A DNA stretch of 64,000 bases from Pseudoclavibacter endophyticus (GTDB lineage: Bacteria > Actinomycetota > Actinomycetes > Actinomycetales > Microbacteriaceae), in the NCBI RefSeq assembly GCF_008831085.1, contig NZ_WBJY01000001.1, positions 682,001 through 746,000 of the forward strand, in the 5' to 3' direction. The notes under the pieces were generated by a model. The model did no database searches. It had not been told where the DNA came from and saw nothing but the letters and a program-made list of their open reading frames with translations. This document shows positions 52,112-60,570 of this stretch, piece by piece; positions within the stretch are counted from its first letter, which is position 1, and the number at the start of each line of letters is the position of its first letter. Made by a program: the position numbers and the translations under genes.

Positions 52112-54624
52112 ACACGACGAATGCCGCGGCACGGCGCTTCACCGCGCGCGGATGGATCGACCTCGGCGTGTTCGCCGCGCTCGTGCTCATCGCCATGCTC
52201 GGGTTCCAGTCGCCGTACAGCGGGTGGTGGTTCCTGCTCGCAACGGCCGGAGGCCTTATCGTCGGCGTTGGCGCCGCGCTCCTCGGCAGCCTGTGGCGCC
52301 TGAACGTGCTCAACACGGTGCTCGTCGGCGTCGCCGGCTACTTCCTGCTCGGCACCGCGTTCGCCCTCCCGTTCTCCGGATTCCTCGCGGTGCTGCCGAC
52401 GTTCCAGACCCTCGCGGCACTCGCGATCGGCGCCGTGCAGTCGTGGCGCGACATCATCACGCTGCAGCCACCGGTCGAGGGCCCCGACCACACGCTCGTG
52501 CTCCCGTACATCGCGACCTTCGCCGTCACACTCGCCGGCTCGATCGTCGTGCTGCGGTGGCTGCAGCGACACGACCGGTCGGTCGGCAAGGCTGCGGTCG
52601 TGCTGGTGGGCCCGTTGGCCCTCTTCATCCTCACGACGATCACGGGCACCTCCGAACCGTTCCTCGGCGTGCTGCGGGGGCTCGCCATCGGCCTCATCGC
52701 CGTCGTGTGGCTCGGCTGGCGGCGCGGGCTGCCGAACGTGGCAGGCGACGAGGCCCGCAAGGGATTGTGGCGCCGCCGTCTGGCGGGCACGGCGGTCATC
52801 GCGGTCGCCGCGGGCGTCGTCGCGGGCGGCTCGGGCGCAATCGTGCAGCCCGTCGTCGACAGCGAGCGGTTCGTCCTGCGCGACGAGGTGACGCCGCCGT
52901 TCGAGCCGTTCCTCTACGAAAGCCCGCTCGCAGGGTTCCGCATGTACACGAAAGATCTGCGCGACACGGTGCTGCTCAAGATCGCCGGCCTCGAGCCGGG
53001 CGACTCGCTCCGTCTCGCCGTGCTCGACTCGTACACGGGCAAGAAATGGGAGATCGTCGACCCCGACCTCGGCATCGAGGGTGCCGGCACGTACAACCTC
53101 GTCGGCCGCGATGTGCCCCAGACCGACTTCCTCACGTCATCGACCATGCGCCAGATCGAGGTGCACGTCGAGAACTACGACGACATCTGGCTGCCGACCA
53201 TCGGCGCCCCGACGCGCGTCGACCTCATCGCGGGCTCGGTGACCGACCGCCGCAGCGACCTGCGCTTCAACGCCGAGACGGGCACGGGCCTCGTGATGAG
53301 CGGACTCGGCGCGAACGACGTCTACGCCGTGACCGCCGACCTGCAGGACTACCCGCTCGAGGGGCAACTCGACAACATTCCGGTCGCGAACATCGAGCTG
53401 CCGCCGTCGGCCCCCGCTCCTGCGGTGCTCGTCGAGCGCATGCAGACGTTCATTCAGGGCGAGACCTCGCCGTACCTGCAGCTGCGCGCGATCGAGCAGG
53501 CGTTCACGTCGCAGGGCTACCTCAGTCACGGCACGGCAAGCGATCAGGCGCCGTCTCGGGCCGGCCACGGGCTCGATCGCATGCAGGAGCTCTTCGACCT
53601 GCGGTACATGATCGGCGACTCCGAGCAATACGCGTCGGCGATGGCGCTCATGGCGCGCGAGCTGGGGTACCCGTCGCGCGTCGTCATGGGGTACGCGCCG
53701 GAGTCGGTGCCACAGGGCGGCGGACTCGTCGACGTGCGCGGCAGCGATGTCACCGCGTGGGTCGAGGTCGCGTTCGAGGGATTCGGATGGGTGCGGTTCG
53801 ACCCGACGCCCGAGCAGACCGACGTGCCCGTCAACACGGTCTCCGAGCCGCAATCGAAGCCGCGCGCCCAGGTGCGCCAGCCCCCGCAGACGGAGGAGCG
53901 CCCCGACGACCTCATCACGGCCGCCGACCGGCCCGAGGACGACGAGGACAAGGTCGACGAGAGCGGCTTGCCGTGGTGGGTGATCGCCATCATCACGGCC
54001 GTCGCCATCCCCCTCGTGCTCTATCTGCTCCCTCTCCTCGTATTCGTGCTCATCCGCGCGATTCGCCGCCGCCGACGGCAACGGGGTGATCCGGATGCCC
54101 GGCTCGCGGGCGCCTGGGACGAGGCCGTCGACCGCCTCGCCGAACTCGGCTACGCGGTGCCCGTCCGCGAGACCCGTCCCCGCACGGCCAGGGCCATGCA
54201 TCCCGAATTGGCGCCCATCGCGTCGCGAGCCGACGCGGCCGTCTTCGGCATCGCCGAACCCAGCGATGCCGTTATCGAGGGCGTCTGGGACGACGCCGAC
54301 CGGGTCGTGCGCGCCGCCCGTCGCGAATCCACCTTCGCCCGTCGCCTTGCCGCACGGTTCCGCGTGAGCCAGCATCGGCGCCGCACGGCGAAGGATGCGT
54401 CGTCGCGCGTGCGTGGCGAGATGACACTCGCCCGCGCCGACCTCCGCAACCGGGCGCTGCGGTCGCACGGCGAGGCCCTTCCGAGCGCCGAGACAATCGC
54501 GCAGATCGAGGCCACCGGTCACGCGGTCGACGGATCGGACCTGCCGGGCGCCCCCACGGCATCCGGCACCGGAATCGCGATCGCCAAGCCGCCCGCGGGC
54601 GGCGAGGACGGTCGCCGCCGGTGA
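52108..54624 (+). CDS. Transglutaminase-fold membrane protein, catalytic residues lost
   Basis: An 838-residue membrane protein: about six N-terminal helices (to residue 250), an outside region with a transglutaminase-like core (about 440-570), one more membrane helix (about 623-652) and a cytoplasmic C-terminal part of about 185 residues. The core aligns by eye to GxCEQ(F/Y)A...H-A-W-x-E...D-P-T, but the Cys is Ser505 (IGDSEQYASAMALMARELG) and the His is Thr549 (SDVTAWVEVAF); only Asp565 (RFDPTPEQ) is kept. So it is probably a non-catalytic structural or binding relative. Coupled to both neighbours by GTGA overlaps. Confidence 0.88.
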   Translation: MNTTNAAARRFTARGWIDLGVFAALVLIAMLGFQSPYSGWWFLLATAGGLIVGVGAALLGSLWRLNVLNTVLVGVAGYFLLGTAFALPFSGFLAVLPTFQTLAALAIGAVQSWRDIITLQPPVEGPDHTLVLPYIATFAVTLAGSIVVLRWLQRHDRSVGKAAVVLVGPLALFILTTITGTSEPFLGVLRGLAIGLIAVVWLGWRRGLPNVAGDEARKGLWRRRLAGTAVIAVAAGVVAGGSGAIVQPVVDSERFVLRDEVTPPFEPFLYESPLAGFRMYTKDLRDTVLLKIAGLEPGDSLRLAVLDSYTGKKWEIVDPDLGIEGAGTYNLVGRDVPQTDFLTSSTMRQIEVHVENYDDIWLPTIGAPTRVDLIAGSVTDRRSDLRFNAETGTGLVMSGLGANDVYAVTADLQDYPLEGQLDNIPVANIELPPSAPAPAVLVERMQTFIQGETSPYLQLRAIEQAFTSQGYLSHGTASDQAPSRAGHGLDRMQELFDLRYMIGDSEQYASAMALMARELGYPSRVVMGYAPESVPQGGGLVDVRGSDVTAWVEVAFEGFGWVRFDPTPEQTDVPVNTVSEPQSKPRAQVRQPPQTEERPDDLITAADRPEDDEDKVDESGLPWWVIAIITAVAIPLVLYLLPLLVFVLIRAIRRRRRQRGDPDARLAGAWDEAVDRLAELGYAVPVRETRPRTARAMHPELAPIASRADAAVFGIAEPSDAVIEGVWDDADRVVRAARRESTFARRLAARFRVSQHRRRTAKDASSRVRGEMTLARADLRNRALRSHGEALPSAETIAQIEATGHAVDGSDLPGAPTASGTGIAIAKPPAGGEDGRRR

Positions 54625-57600
54625 AGCTCAAACTGACGCTCGTGCGTCCGGGTGGGCAGGCCGTCGATCTGACCGCGACCGCCGAGCCGACGACCCCGAT
54701 CGCCGACCTCGCCCGCGAGATCTACAACACCGACCCCAAGCGGCAGACCGACCCGCTCGGCCCGCACGACCGCATCAGCCTGCGCCTGCACTCCGTTCCT
54801 GACGCGCAGGGCCGCTCGACGTCGAAAATCCTCGACGCCCAGACCCCGATCGCGGAGACATCGATCGCCTCCGGCGCGTTCGTCTCGCTCGCGGGCGCGA
54901 GCGAGGCCGCGGCCGAAGGCGGCGCGAAACGGCAGGCGGCGGCCAAGATCACCGTGCTGCGGGGCCCCGACGAGGGCGCCGAGTACCTCGTCGCCGCGGG
55001 CTCGTCGACGATCGGACGCGACTCGTCGAACGACGTCGTGCTGAAAGACCCGCTCGTGTCGAAGCAGCACGCGCGGCTGAACGTGACCGATGTCGCCGAA
55101 GTCATCGACCTCGGCTCGGCCAACGGCACCCGCGTCAACAGCGAGCCGATCACGCGCGCCAACTTCACGCGCAACGACGTGATCACCGTCGGTCAGACGA
55201 CCTTCATGGTCGAGGTCGCGGCGCTCGGGGCCGGCACGGACGCGGGCGGGGTCGTCAAGCTCAACCGCTCACCGCGTCTCGACCCGCAATACGAGGGGCG
55301 CGAGCTCATCGCCCCCGATCCGCCGTCGAAGCCGCGACCCCAGCGGCTGCCGTGGATCATGTTCTTCGTGCCGTTCATCATGGGCCCGCTCATGCTCGCG
55401 ATGGGCCGCAGCCCGTACTCCATGGTGTTCATGCTCATGATGCCGCTCATGATGACGGCGATGTTCATCGACAACCGCCGCTTCGCGAAGAAGATGTGGA
55501 AAGAGGCGCGCATCGAGTTCGCGGCCGCCGTCGACGCAACCGCCGACGAGATCGACGACGAGCACAAGGTCGAGCGAATTGGGCGACTGCGCGAGGCGCC
55601 GTCGGTCGCGGAGGTGATCGACGACGCCTTCACCCACGGCCCGCTGCTGTGGACGCGGCGGCCGGAGCACCACGAATTCCTCAAGGTCCGGCTCGGCATC
55701 GGCGACATGCCGAGCCGCGTGACGATCAAGATGCCGGGCAACAAGCAGGGCGTCCCGGAGATGTGGAAGGACCTGCGCCGCCTCGAGTTGCACACGTCGA
55801 TCGTGCGCGACGTGCCCGTCGTCGAGAGCTTCCGCGAGTCGGGCAACATCGGCGTTGGAGGCCAGCGGAACGTCGCAGCGGGCGTCGCGCGCGCCATCGT
55901 GATGCAGGTCGTCGGCATGCATTCGCCCGCGGAGGTCGTCGTGCACGCCGTCGCGTCGACCGAGTCAGCGGGCGACTGGGAGTGGCTGAAGTGGTTGCCG
56001 CACGTCGGCGGTGGGCACTCGCCGATCGGCGCCGAGGCGCTGGCCGCCGGCACCGAGCCCGTCACGCGGCTCGTGAGCGAGGTCGGCGATCTGCTCGACA
56101 AGCGGCTCGCGGCGACCGAGGCAACGGCGCAGGGCGAGGACGACATCGGCACGATGCCCATCGTCGTCTTCGTCGTCGAAGACGACACGCCGATCGAGCG
56201 CCACCGTCTCATCCGCATCCTCGAGCACGGCCCCGAGGTCGGCATCCACACGGTGTGGGTCGCGAACTCCCTCGCTCGCATCCCCGCCGCATGCCGCACC
56301 TACCTCGAGCTGAGCCCCGCGACGGGCGACGCCGTCGCCGGATTCGTGAAGGCCGGCGGCCTCGGCGTGACGCCCGTCGTCTGCGACATGGTCGACCGCG
56401 CCGGAGCGGAGGCGTTCTCGCGCGCCCTCGCTCCCGTCGAGGATGCTTCCGTCGCGCTCGACGACGCGAGCGACCTCCCGCGCTCGGTCAACTTCCTCAG
56501 CATCGTCGGCACGGAGCTCGCGAAGGAGCCGGAGGCGATCCTCGAACGCTGGGGGGAGACGCACTCGATCCTCACGGGACCGCGAGCATCCGGCCAGGTC
56601 GGCAAACAGAAGTCGTCGCTCCGAGCGGTCTTCGGCATGGCGGCCGCCGAGCCCTTCGCCATCGATCTGCGCGCCGACGGTCCGCACGCCCTCGTCGGCG
56701 GCACGACGGGTTCGGGGAAGTCGGAGTTCCTGCAGGCGTGGGTGCTCGGCATGGCCACGGCGCACTCGCCGCAGCGCGTCTCCTTCCTCTTCGTCGACTA
56801 CAAGGGCGGCTCGGCGTTCGCCGACTGCATCGAGCTGCCGCACTGCATCGGCATCGTCACCGACCTCAGCCAGCACATGGTGTACCGCGCGCTCACGTCG
56901 CTGCGCGCCGAGCTGCACTACCGCGAACACCTCTTCAACCGCAAGAAGGTCAAGGACCTCATCGAGCTCGAGCGCACGGGCGACCCGGAGGTGCCGCCGA
57001 GCCTCATCATCATCGTCGACGAGTTCGCGGCGCTCGTGAACGAGGTGCCGGAGTTCGTGGACGGCATGGTCGACATCGCTCAGCGCGGTCGTTCGCTCGG
57101 CCTCCACATGGTGCTCGCGACGCAGCGTCCGGCAGGCGTGATCCGCGACAACCTGCGCGCGAACACCAACCTCCGCATCGCGCTGCGCATGGCCGATGAG
57201 GCCGACTCGCAAGACATCCTCGGTCTCAAGATGGCGGCGCACTTCGACTCGTCGACGCCAGGGCGCGGCGCCGCCAAGACGGGCCCCGGCCGCGTACGCC
57301 CCTTCCAATCGGGCTACGCGGGCGGCTGGACGAGCGACGAGGCCGAGCCGAGCCGCGTGGAACTCGAGGAGCTGCGCTTCGGGTCGCCGGTGGCCTGGGA
57401 CTCGCTGCCCGATCCCGAGCGCGACCGCAAGCGCGAGGAGGCAGCCAACCGGCCGAGCGATATCCGCCGCGTCGTCGACACGGTGCGCACGGCCGCCGAC
57501 CTCGCCGAGCTCCCTGAGCTTCGCAAGCCGTGGCTGCCGAACCTGCAGGACACCTACGACCTCTCGCGTCTGCCGAACTCCCGGACCGACACGGAGCTGC

Positions 57601-59063
57601 TCCTCGGCGTGTGCGACCGGCCGCAGGACCAGACGCAGCCGACGATGTCGTTCTTCCCCGACCGGGACGGCAATTTCGCGGTGATCGGGACGGGTGGTTC
57701 CGGCAAGACGGGAACCCTGCGGACGATCGCCGCGAGCGCCGCGATCACGGTGCGAGGCGGCCCCGTCCACGTGTACGGCCTCGACTTCGCCGGCGGCGGT
57801 CTCGCCATGCTCGAACCGCTTCCCCACGTCGGCGGCATCGTGAACTCGGAGGACGAAGACCGCGTCGGCAGGCTCCTGCGCACGCTGCGCTCCGAGATCG
57901 ACCGCAGGTCGCAGGCCTACGCCGAGATTCGGGCGTCGACCGTGAGCGAGTACCGCGTCCTCGCGAACCGGCCGAACGAGCCGCGCATCCTGCTCATGCT
58001 CGACGGGATCGGCGCGTTCCGCGACGCCTTCGAGGGCAACCTGCGCATGCCGTTCTGGGACCTGTTCATGCAGATCGCGAGCGACGGGCGACAGGTCGGC
58101 GTGCACGTGATCGTCACGGCCGACCGCCTCAACGCGATCCCGATGGCCCTGAACTCGTCGATTCAGCGCCGCCTCATCCTGCGGCTCACGTCGCGCGACG
58201 ACTACGTCTCAGCCGGCGTCCCGCGCGACGTGATCCAGCCCACCTCGCCGCCGGGACGTGGCGTGCTCGACGGCCTCGAGCTGCAGGCCGCCGTGCTCGG
58301 CGGCGACAGCAATGTCGCCGTACAGGCGAAGCGCGTCGAGGGGCTCGCCGCGTCGATGCGCAAGCTCGGCGTCGCGGACGCGCAGCCCGTGCTCACGCTG
58401 CCCGACGACATCGTGTTGTCGTCGATCGGTGCATCGCCAGACCGGGTGCGCATCGGCATCGCCGACGAAGACCTGGGACCGCTGGACATCGAGCCCGTCG
58501 GCGCCCTCGCCGTGACCGGCCCGCCCGGCAGCGGAAAAACCACGATGCTGGTCACGGTCGCCACGTCGCTGCGCAAGCTCAAGCCCCGTGCCCGGATCTA
58601 CCTCATCTCTGGTCGCAGGTCGGCGATCGCGGCCGAGCCGGTCTGGTCGCAGGCGACGCACGACCAGGACGAGATCGTCGAACTGCTCGAGGACCTGCGT
58701 GATGACCTCGAAGCGGGTGCGCTCGAACCGGGCGAAGTGACGCTCGTCGTCGAGTACCTCTCGGACTTCGGCGGCACGCCCGTCGAGCGCCCGCTCGAAG
58801 CGGTCGTGAAGGCGCTGCTCAAGCAGGAGCAGTTCGTCGTCGCCGAGAACGACCTGGCCACGTGGAACCAGGTGCACGGCCTCAGCGGGGTGATTCGCTC
58901 CAAGCGCCGGGGCATCATCATGCAGCCCGCAGAGGGCGAGGCCGACAACCTGCTCTCGACGCCGCTGGGGCGCATCAAGCGAGGCTCGCTCCCCGTCGGT
59001 CGCGGCTTCCTCGTCGAGTTCGCGAAGGCCACGAAGTTCCAAGCCGCCCGCGTCGAGCACTGA
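54621..59063 (+). CDS. Type VII secretion motor ATPase, EssC/EccC-like (FtsK/SpoIIIE), FHA-containing
   Basis: A 1480-residue membrane ATPase. Order: ubiquitin-like (EsaB/YukD-type) N-terminus (about 1-95), FHA domain (about 108-200: TIGRDSSNDV, SKQHARL, GSANGTRVN), two membrane helices (about 243-262 and 264-284), then three FtsK-type ATPase domains. Domain 1: Walker A GGTTGSGKS (693-701), Walker B IIIVDEF (D800-E801). Domain 2: GTGGSGKT (1023-1030), Walker B LLMLDG (Gly for Glu). Domain 3: TGPPGSGKT (1299-1307), Walker B LVVEY. Only domain 1 looks fully catalytic. N-terminal FHA is the EssC (Firmicutes) layout rather than mycobacterial EccC. Confidence 0.92.
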   Translation: MKLKLTLVRPGGQAVDLTATAEPTTPIADLAREIYNTDPKRQTDPLGPHDRISLRLHSVPDAQGRSTSKILDAQTPIAETSIASGAFVSLAGASEAAAEGGAKRQAAAKITVLRGPDEGAEYLVAAGSSTIGRDSSNDVVLKDPLVSKQHARLNVTDVAEVIDLGSANGTRVNSEPITRANFTRNDVITVGQTTFMVEVAALGAGTDAGGVVKLNRSPRLDPQYEGRELIAPDPPSKPRPQRLPWIMFFVPFIMGPLMLAMGRSPYSMVFMLMMPLMMTAMFIDNRRFAKKMWKEARIEFAAAVDATADEIDDEHKVERIGRLREAPSVAEVIDDAFTHGPLLWTRRPEHHEFLKVRLGIGDMPSRVTIKMPGNKQGVPEMWKDLRRLELHTSIVRDVPVVESFRESGNIGVGGQRNVAAGVARAIVMQVVGMHSPAEVVVHAVASTESAGDWEWLKWLPHVGGGHSPIGAEALAAGTEPVTRLVSEVGDLLDKRLAATEATAQGEDDIGTMPIVVFVVEDDTPIERHRLIRILEHGPEVGIHTVWVANSLARIPAACRTYLELSPATGDAVAGFVKAGGLGVTPVVCDMVDRAGAEAFSRALAPVEDASVALDDASDLPRSVNFLSIVGTELAKEPEAILERWGETHSILTGPRASGQVGKQKSSLRAVFGMAAAEPFAIDLRADGPHALVGGTTGSGKSEFLQAWVLGMATAHSPQRVSFLFVDYKGGSAFADCIELPHCIGIVTDLSQHMVYRALTSLRAELHYREHLFNRKKVKDLIELERTGDPEVPPSLIIIVDEFAALVNEVPEFVDGMVDIAQRGRSLGLHMVLATQRPAGVIRDNLRANTNLRIALRMADEADSQDILGLKMAAHFDSSTPGRGAAKTGPGRVRPFQSGYAGGWTSDEAEPSRVELEELRFGSPVAWDSLPDPERDRKREEAANRPSDIRRVVDTVRTAADLAELPELRKPWLPNLQDTYDLSRLPNSRTDTELLLGVCDRPQDQTQPTMSFFPDRDGNFAVIGTGGSGKTGTLRTIAASAAITVRGGPVHVYGLDFAGGGLAMLEPLPHVGGIVNSEDEDRVGRLLRTLRSEIDRRSQAYAEIRASTVSEYRVLANRPNEPRILLMLDGIGAFRDAFEGNLRMPFWDLFMQIASDGRQVGVHVIVTADRLNAIPMALNSSIQRRLILRLTSRDDYVSAGVPRDVIQPTSPPGRGVLDGLELQAAVLGGDSNVAVQAKRVEGLAASMRKLGVADAQPVLTLPDDIVLSSIGASPDRVRIGIADEDLGPLDIEPVGALAVTGPPGSGKTTMLVTVATSLRKLKPRARIYLISGRRSAIAAEPVWSQATHDQDEIVELLEDLRDDLEAGALEPGEVTLVVEYLSDFGGTPVERPLEAVVKALLKQEQFVVAENDLATWNQVHGLSGVIRSKRRGIIMQPAEGEADNLLSTPLGRIKRGSLPVGRGFLVEFAKATKFQAARVEH

Positions 59064-59138
59064 ACCTTCCGGACCGCCGTACGCCGTGCCCTGAGTTCCC
59101 GGCCCGTGCGCCGTTTCTGGCCGGCAACGACACGCGTC

Positions 59139-59160
59139 CAATGGGGAGTCCTCCCCATTG
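59139..59160. promoter_or_regulatory. Perfect 22-bp palindrome, candidate operator of the WXG100 genes
   Basis: Arms CAATGGGGAG and CTCCCCATTG are exact reverse complements separated by TC. The right arm overlaps the -35 of the WXG100 promoter by three bases. A second, one-mismatch dyad (AGGGGCCA-CC-TGGCCCTT, 59161-59178) fills the spacer. Confidence 0.75.
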
Positions 59161-59186
59161 AGGGGCCACCTGGCCCTTCGTACGGT
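59158..59186 (+). promoter_or_regulatory. Promoter of the WXG100 genes
   Basis: -35 TTGAGG (59158-59163), exactly 17 bases, -10 TACGGT (59181-59186). The predicted start near 59193 gives a 50-base leader ending in a GGGGAG ribosome site 6 bases before ATG 59243. Confidence 0.6.
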
Positions 59187-59242
59187 AGAGGCGTTCCTAC
59201 AGGGAGTGGGACGTCAACAACGACAGAACAGGGGAGCGACTC

Positions 59243-59521
59243 ATGGCTGGTAACGGCATGAAGGGTATGGTCATCGAAGAGGGCGAGCGCGTCGTCCAGC
59301 AGATCGGTGTCCGCATCAACATGGAGGAGACCCGTATCACGGCGCTCCAGGCGATCATCGCGGCGCTGCAGGCCTCGTGGCACGGCCCCGACTCGCAGAT
59401 GATGATCGAGCGTCTCGAGCAGGCCGTTCAGCTCGACCAGCAGCTGATCCAGGTGCTCGAGGGCAAGAAGGCTCAGCTCCAGAAGGACATCCAGGAGCAG
59501 GAAGCCACTTCGTCCTCCTAA
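59243..59521 (+). CDS. WXG100-family protein 1 (Esx-like)
   Basis: A 92-residue helical hairpin protein. The turn motif is W46-H-G48, followed by P-D; the flanking helices are amphipathic (RVVQQIGVRINMEETRITALQAIIAALQAS and QMMIERLEQAVQLDQQLIQVLEGKKAQLQKDI). Size and motif position fit EsxA/EsxB-type substrates of type VII secretion. There is no C-terminal YxxxD/E signal. First of three related genes under the palindrome-containing promoter and directly after the motor ATPase gene. A small hairpin (59527-59541) follows. Confidence 0.88.
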   Translation: MAGNGMKGMVIEEGERVVQQIGVRINMEETRITALQAIIAALQASWHGPDSQMMIERLEQAVQLDQQLIQVLEGKKAQLQKDIQEQEATSSS

Positions 59522-59707
59522 TCGCCCGCTCGGTACGAGCGATCCTCGGCGGACGACGGCAGGACGCCACCGCCGCTCGCGCCCCACGGCGCGCACCAAG
59601 AACTCTCGCGCACGCCCCCATCCGACATGGGCGCGGGCACACCGGCCCCGAGGTAACGAGCTCCCGGCGCCGCATGTCACGACGACAAAAAGTAAAGGTG
59701 GAAAATC

Positions 59708-59986
59708 ATGGCTTTCACGCACGGAATGAACGTTGAAGACGTACGCCAGCAGGCAGACCTGACGTCCCAGGAGTCGAACGCGACGACCGAGTCGCGCGGC
59801 GACGCGAACGACACGATCCACAACCTCGTGGCGGACTCCTGGTGGGGCCCCGACGCCGACATGTACCTCGACGCATGGATGGGTGAGGTCGACCCGCTCT
59901 ACTCGCAGCTCGCCGAGATGCTCCAGCAGCTCGGTATCGACACGCAGGCACAGGCGCAGCAGCAGGAAGACGCCTCGGCCAGCTAG
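59708..59986 (+). CDS. WXG100-family protein 2 (Esx-like)
   Basis: A 92-residue hairpin protein with W45-W-G47 and P-D-A-D after it (SWWGPDADMYLDAW). The helices are acidic (pI clearly low), with a Gln-rich C-terminus (QAQAQQQEDASAS). No exact YxxxD/E; the closest is YSQLAE, one residue too long. An AAAGGTGGA ribosome site lies in an A-rich patch before the ATG. It lies 186 bases after WXG100 gene 1, a wide gap for such genes, so relative levels may be set by RNA processing. Confidence 0.9.
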   Translation: MAFTHGMNVEDVRQQADLTSQESNATTESRGDANDTIHNLVADSWWGPDADMYLDAWMGEVDPLYSQLAEMLQQLGIDTQAQAQQQEDASAS

Positions 59987-60164
59987 TTCGTCGCATGCGA
60001 GCGAGGCCGTCTCCGGAACGCGCACGCGCATTCGGGGGCGGCCTTGCCGCTGCCCGGCCACCGTCGCCGGCAGGCCGGCACCCACCAGGGCTATTCAGCA
60101 CCAGGTCTCACCAGCACTTGGGCGCCGCGCGGTGCCCAATTGAGGCGAACAGGAGGAACCCCGC

Positions 60165-60437
60165 ATGATGCAGGGTGGCAACCCGGAAGACATGGAGCGG
60201 GTCAAGACCGTCATCGAGACCGAGCGCGGCGAGGTCGAGCAGGCGATGCGTGCGCTCCAGGCGCAGGTTGATTCGCTGATCCCCGACATCTGGAACGGCC
60301 CGGACGCCGATGCGTTCGTGGCCGAATTCAACGGCGACGTCGTGTCGCGCTTCGAGGCGGTCCTCCAGGACATGGAGACGGCGGCCAACGAGCTCGGCCG
60401 CAACGCGGAAGAGCAGCGCATGACGTCCGCGTCCTGA
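60165..60437 (+). CDS. WXG100-family protein 3 (Esx-like)
   Basis: A 90-residue hairpin protein with W43-N-G45 followed by P-D-A-D (IWNGPDADAFVAEF). It contains no Tyr, so a YxxxD/E signal is impossible. It has the best ribosome site of the three (AGGAGG, 8 bases). It shares the W-x-G-P-D core and Ser/Ala-rich tail with the other two, pointing to duplication. It lies 178 bases after gene 2. Alternative reading: adaptor subunits rather than exported effectors. Confidence 0.9.
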   Translation: MMQGGNPEDMERVKTVIETERGEVEQAMRALQAQVDSLIPDIWNGPDADAFVAEFNGDVVSRFEAVLQDMETAANELGRNAEEQRMTSAS

Positions 60438-60460
60438 CGAGGTCGACGAGACAAATCATC

Positions 60461-60496
60461 GAGAGGGGTGTGTCCGCGGGCACACCCCTCTCGCGT
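60461..60496 (+). terminator. Strong hairpin terminator after the WXG100 genes
   Basis: Perfect 12-bp stem GAGAGGGGTGTG / CACACCCCTCTC with an 8-base loop, followed by GCGTTGTTG. Closes the WXG100 transcription unit. Confidence 0.8.
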
Positions 60497-60558
60497 TGTT
60501 GCTGGAGCGCCGAGGGCGCAGACGGCTCGACTCGGTGCATCACCACCCGCGCTCGCTC

Positions 60559-60564
60559 TAGGAT
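60559..60564 (+). promoter_or_regulatory. -10 element, leaderless FHA gene
   Basis: TAGGAT six bases before GTG 60571; no ribosome site in between. Confidence 0.45.
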
Positions 60565-60570
60565 GGCCGG

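Noticed and set aside
52108..54624. First reading as an active transglutaminase
   Set aside because: The catalytic Cys and His positions hold Ser505 and Thr549, so catalysis by the usual mechanism is not supported.
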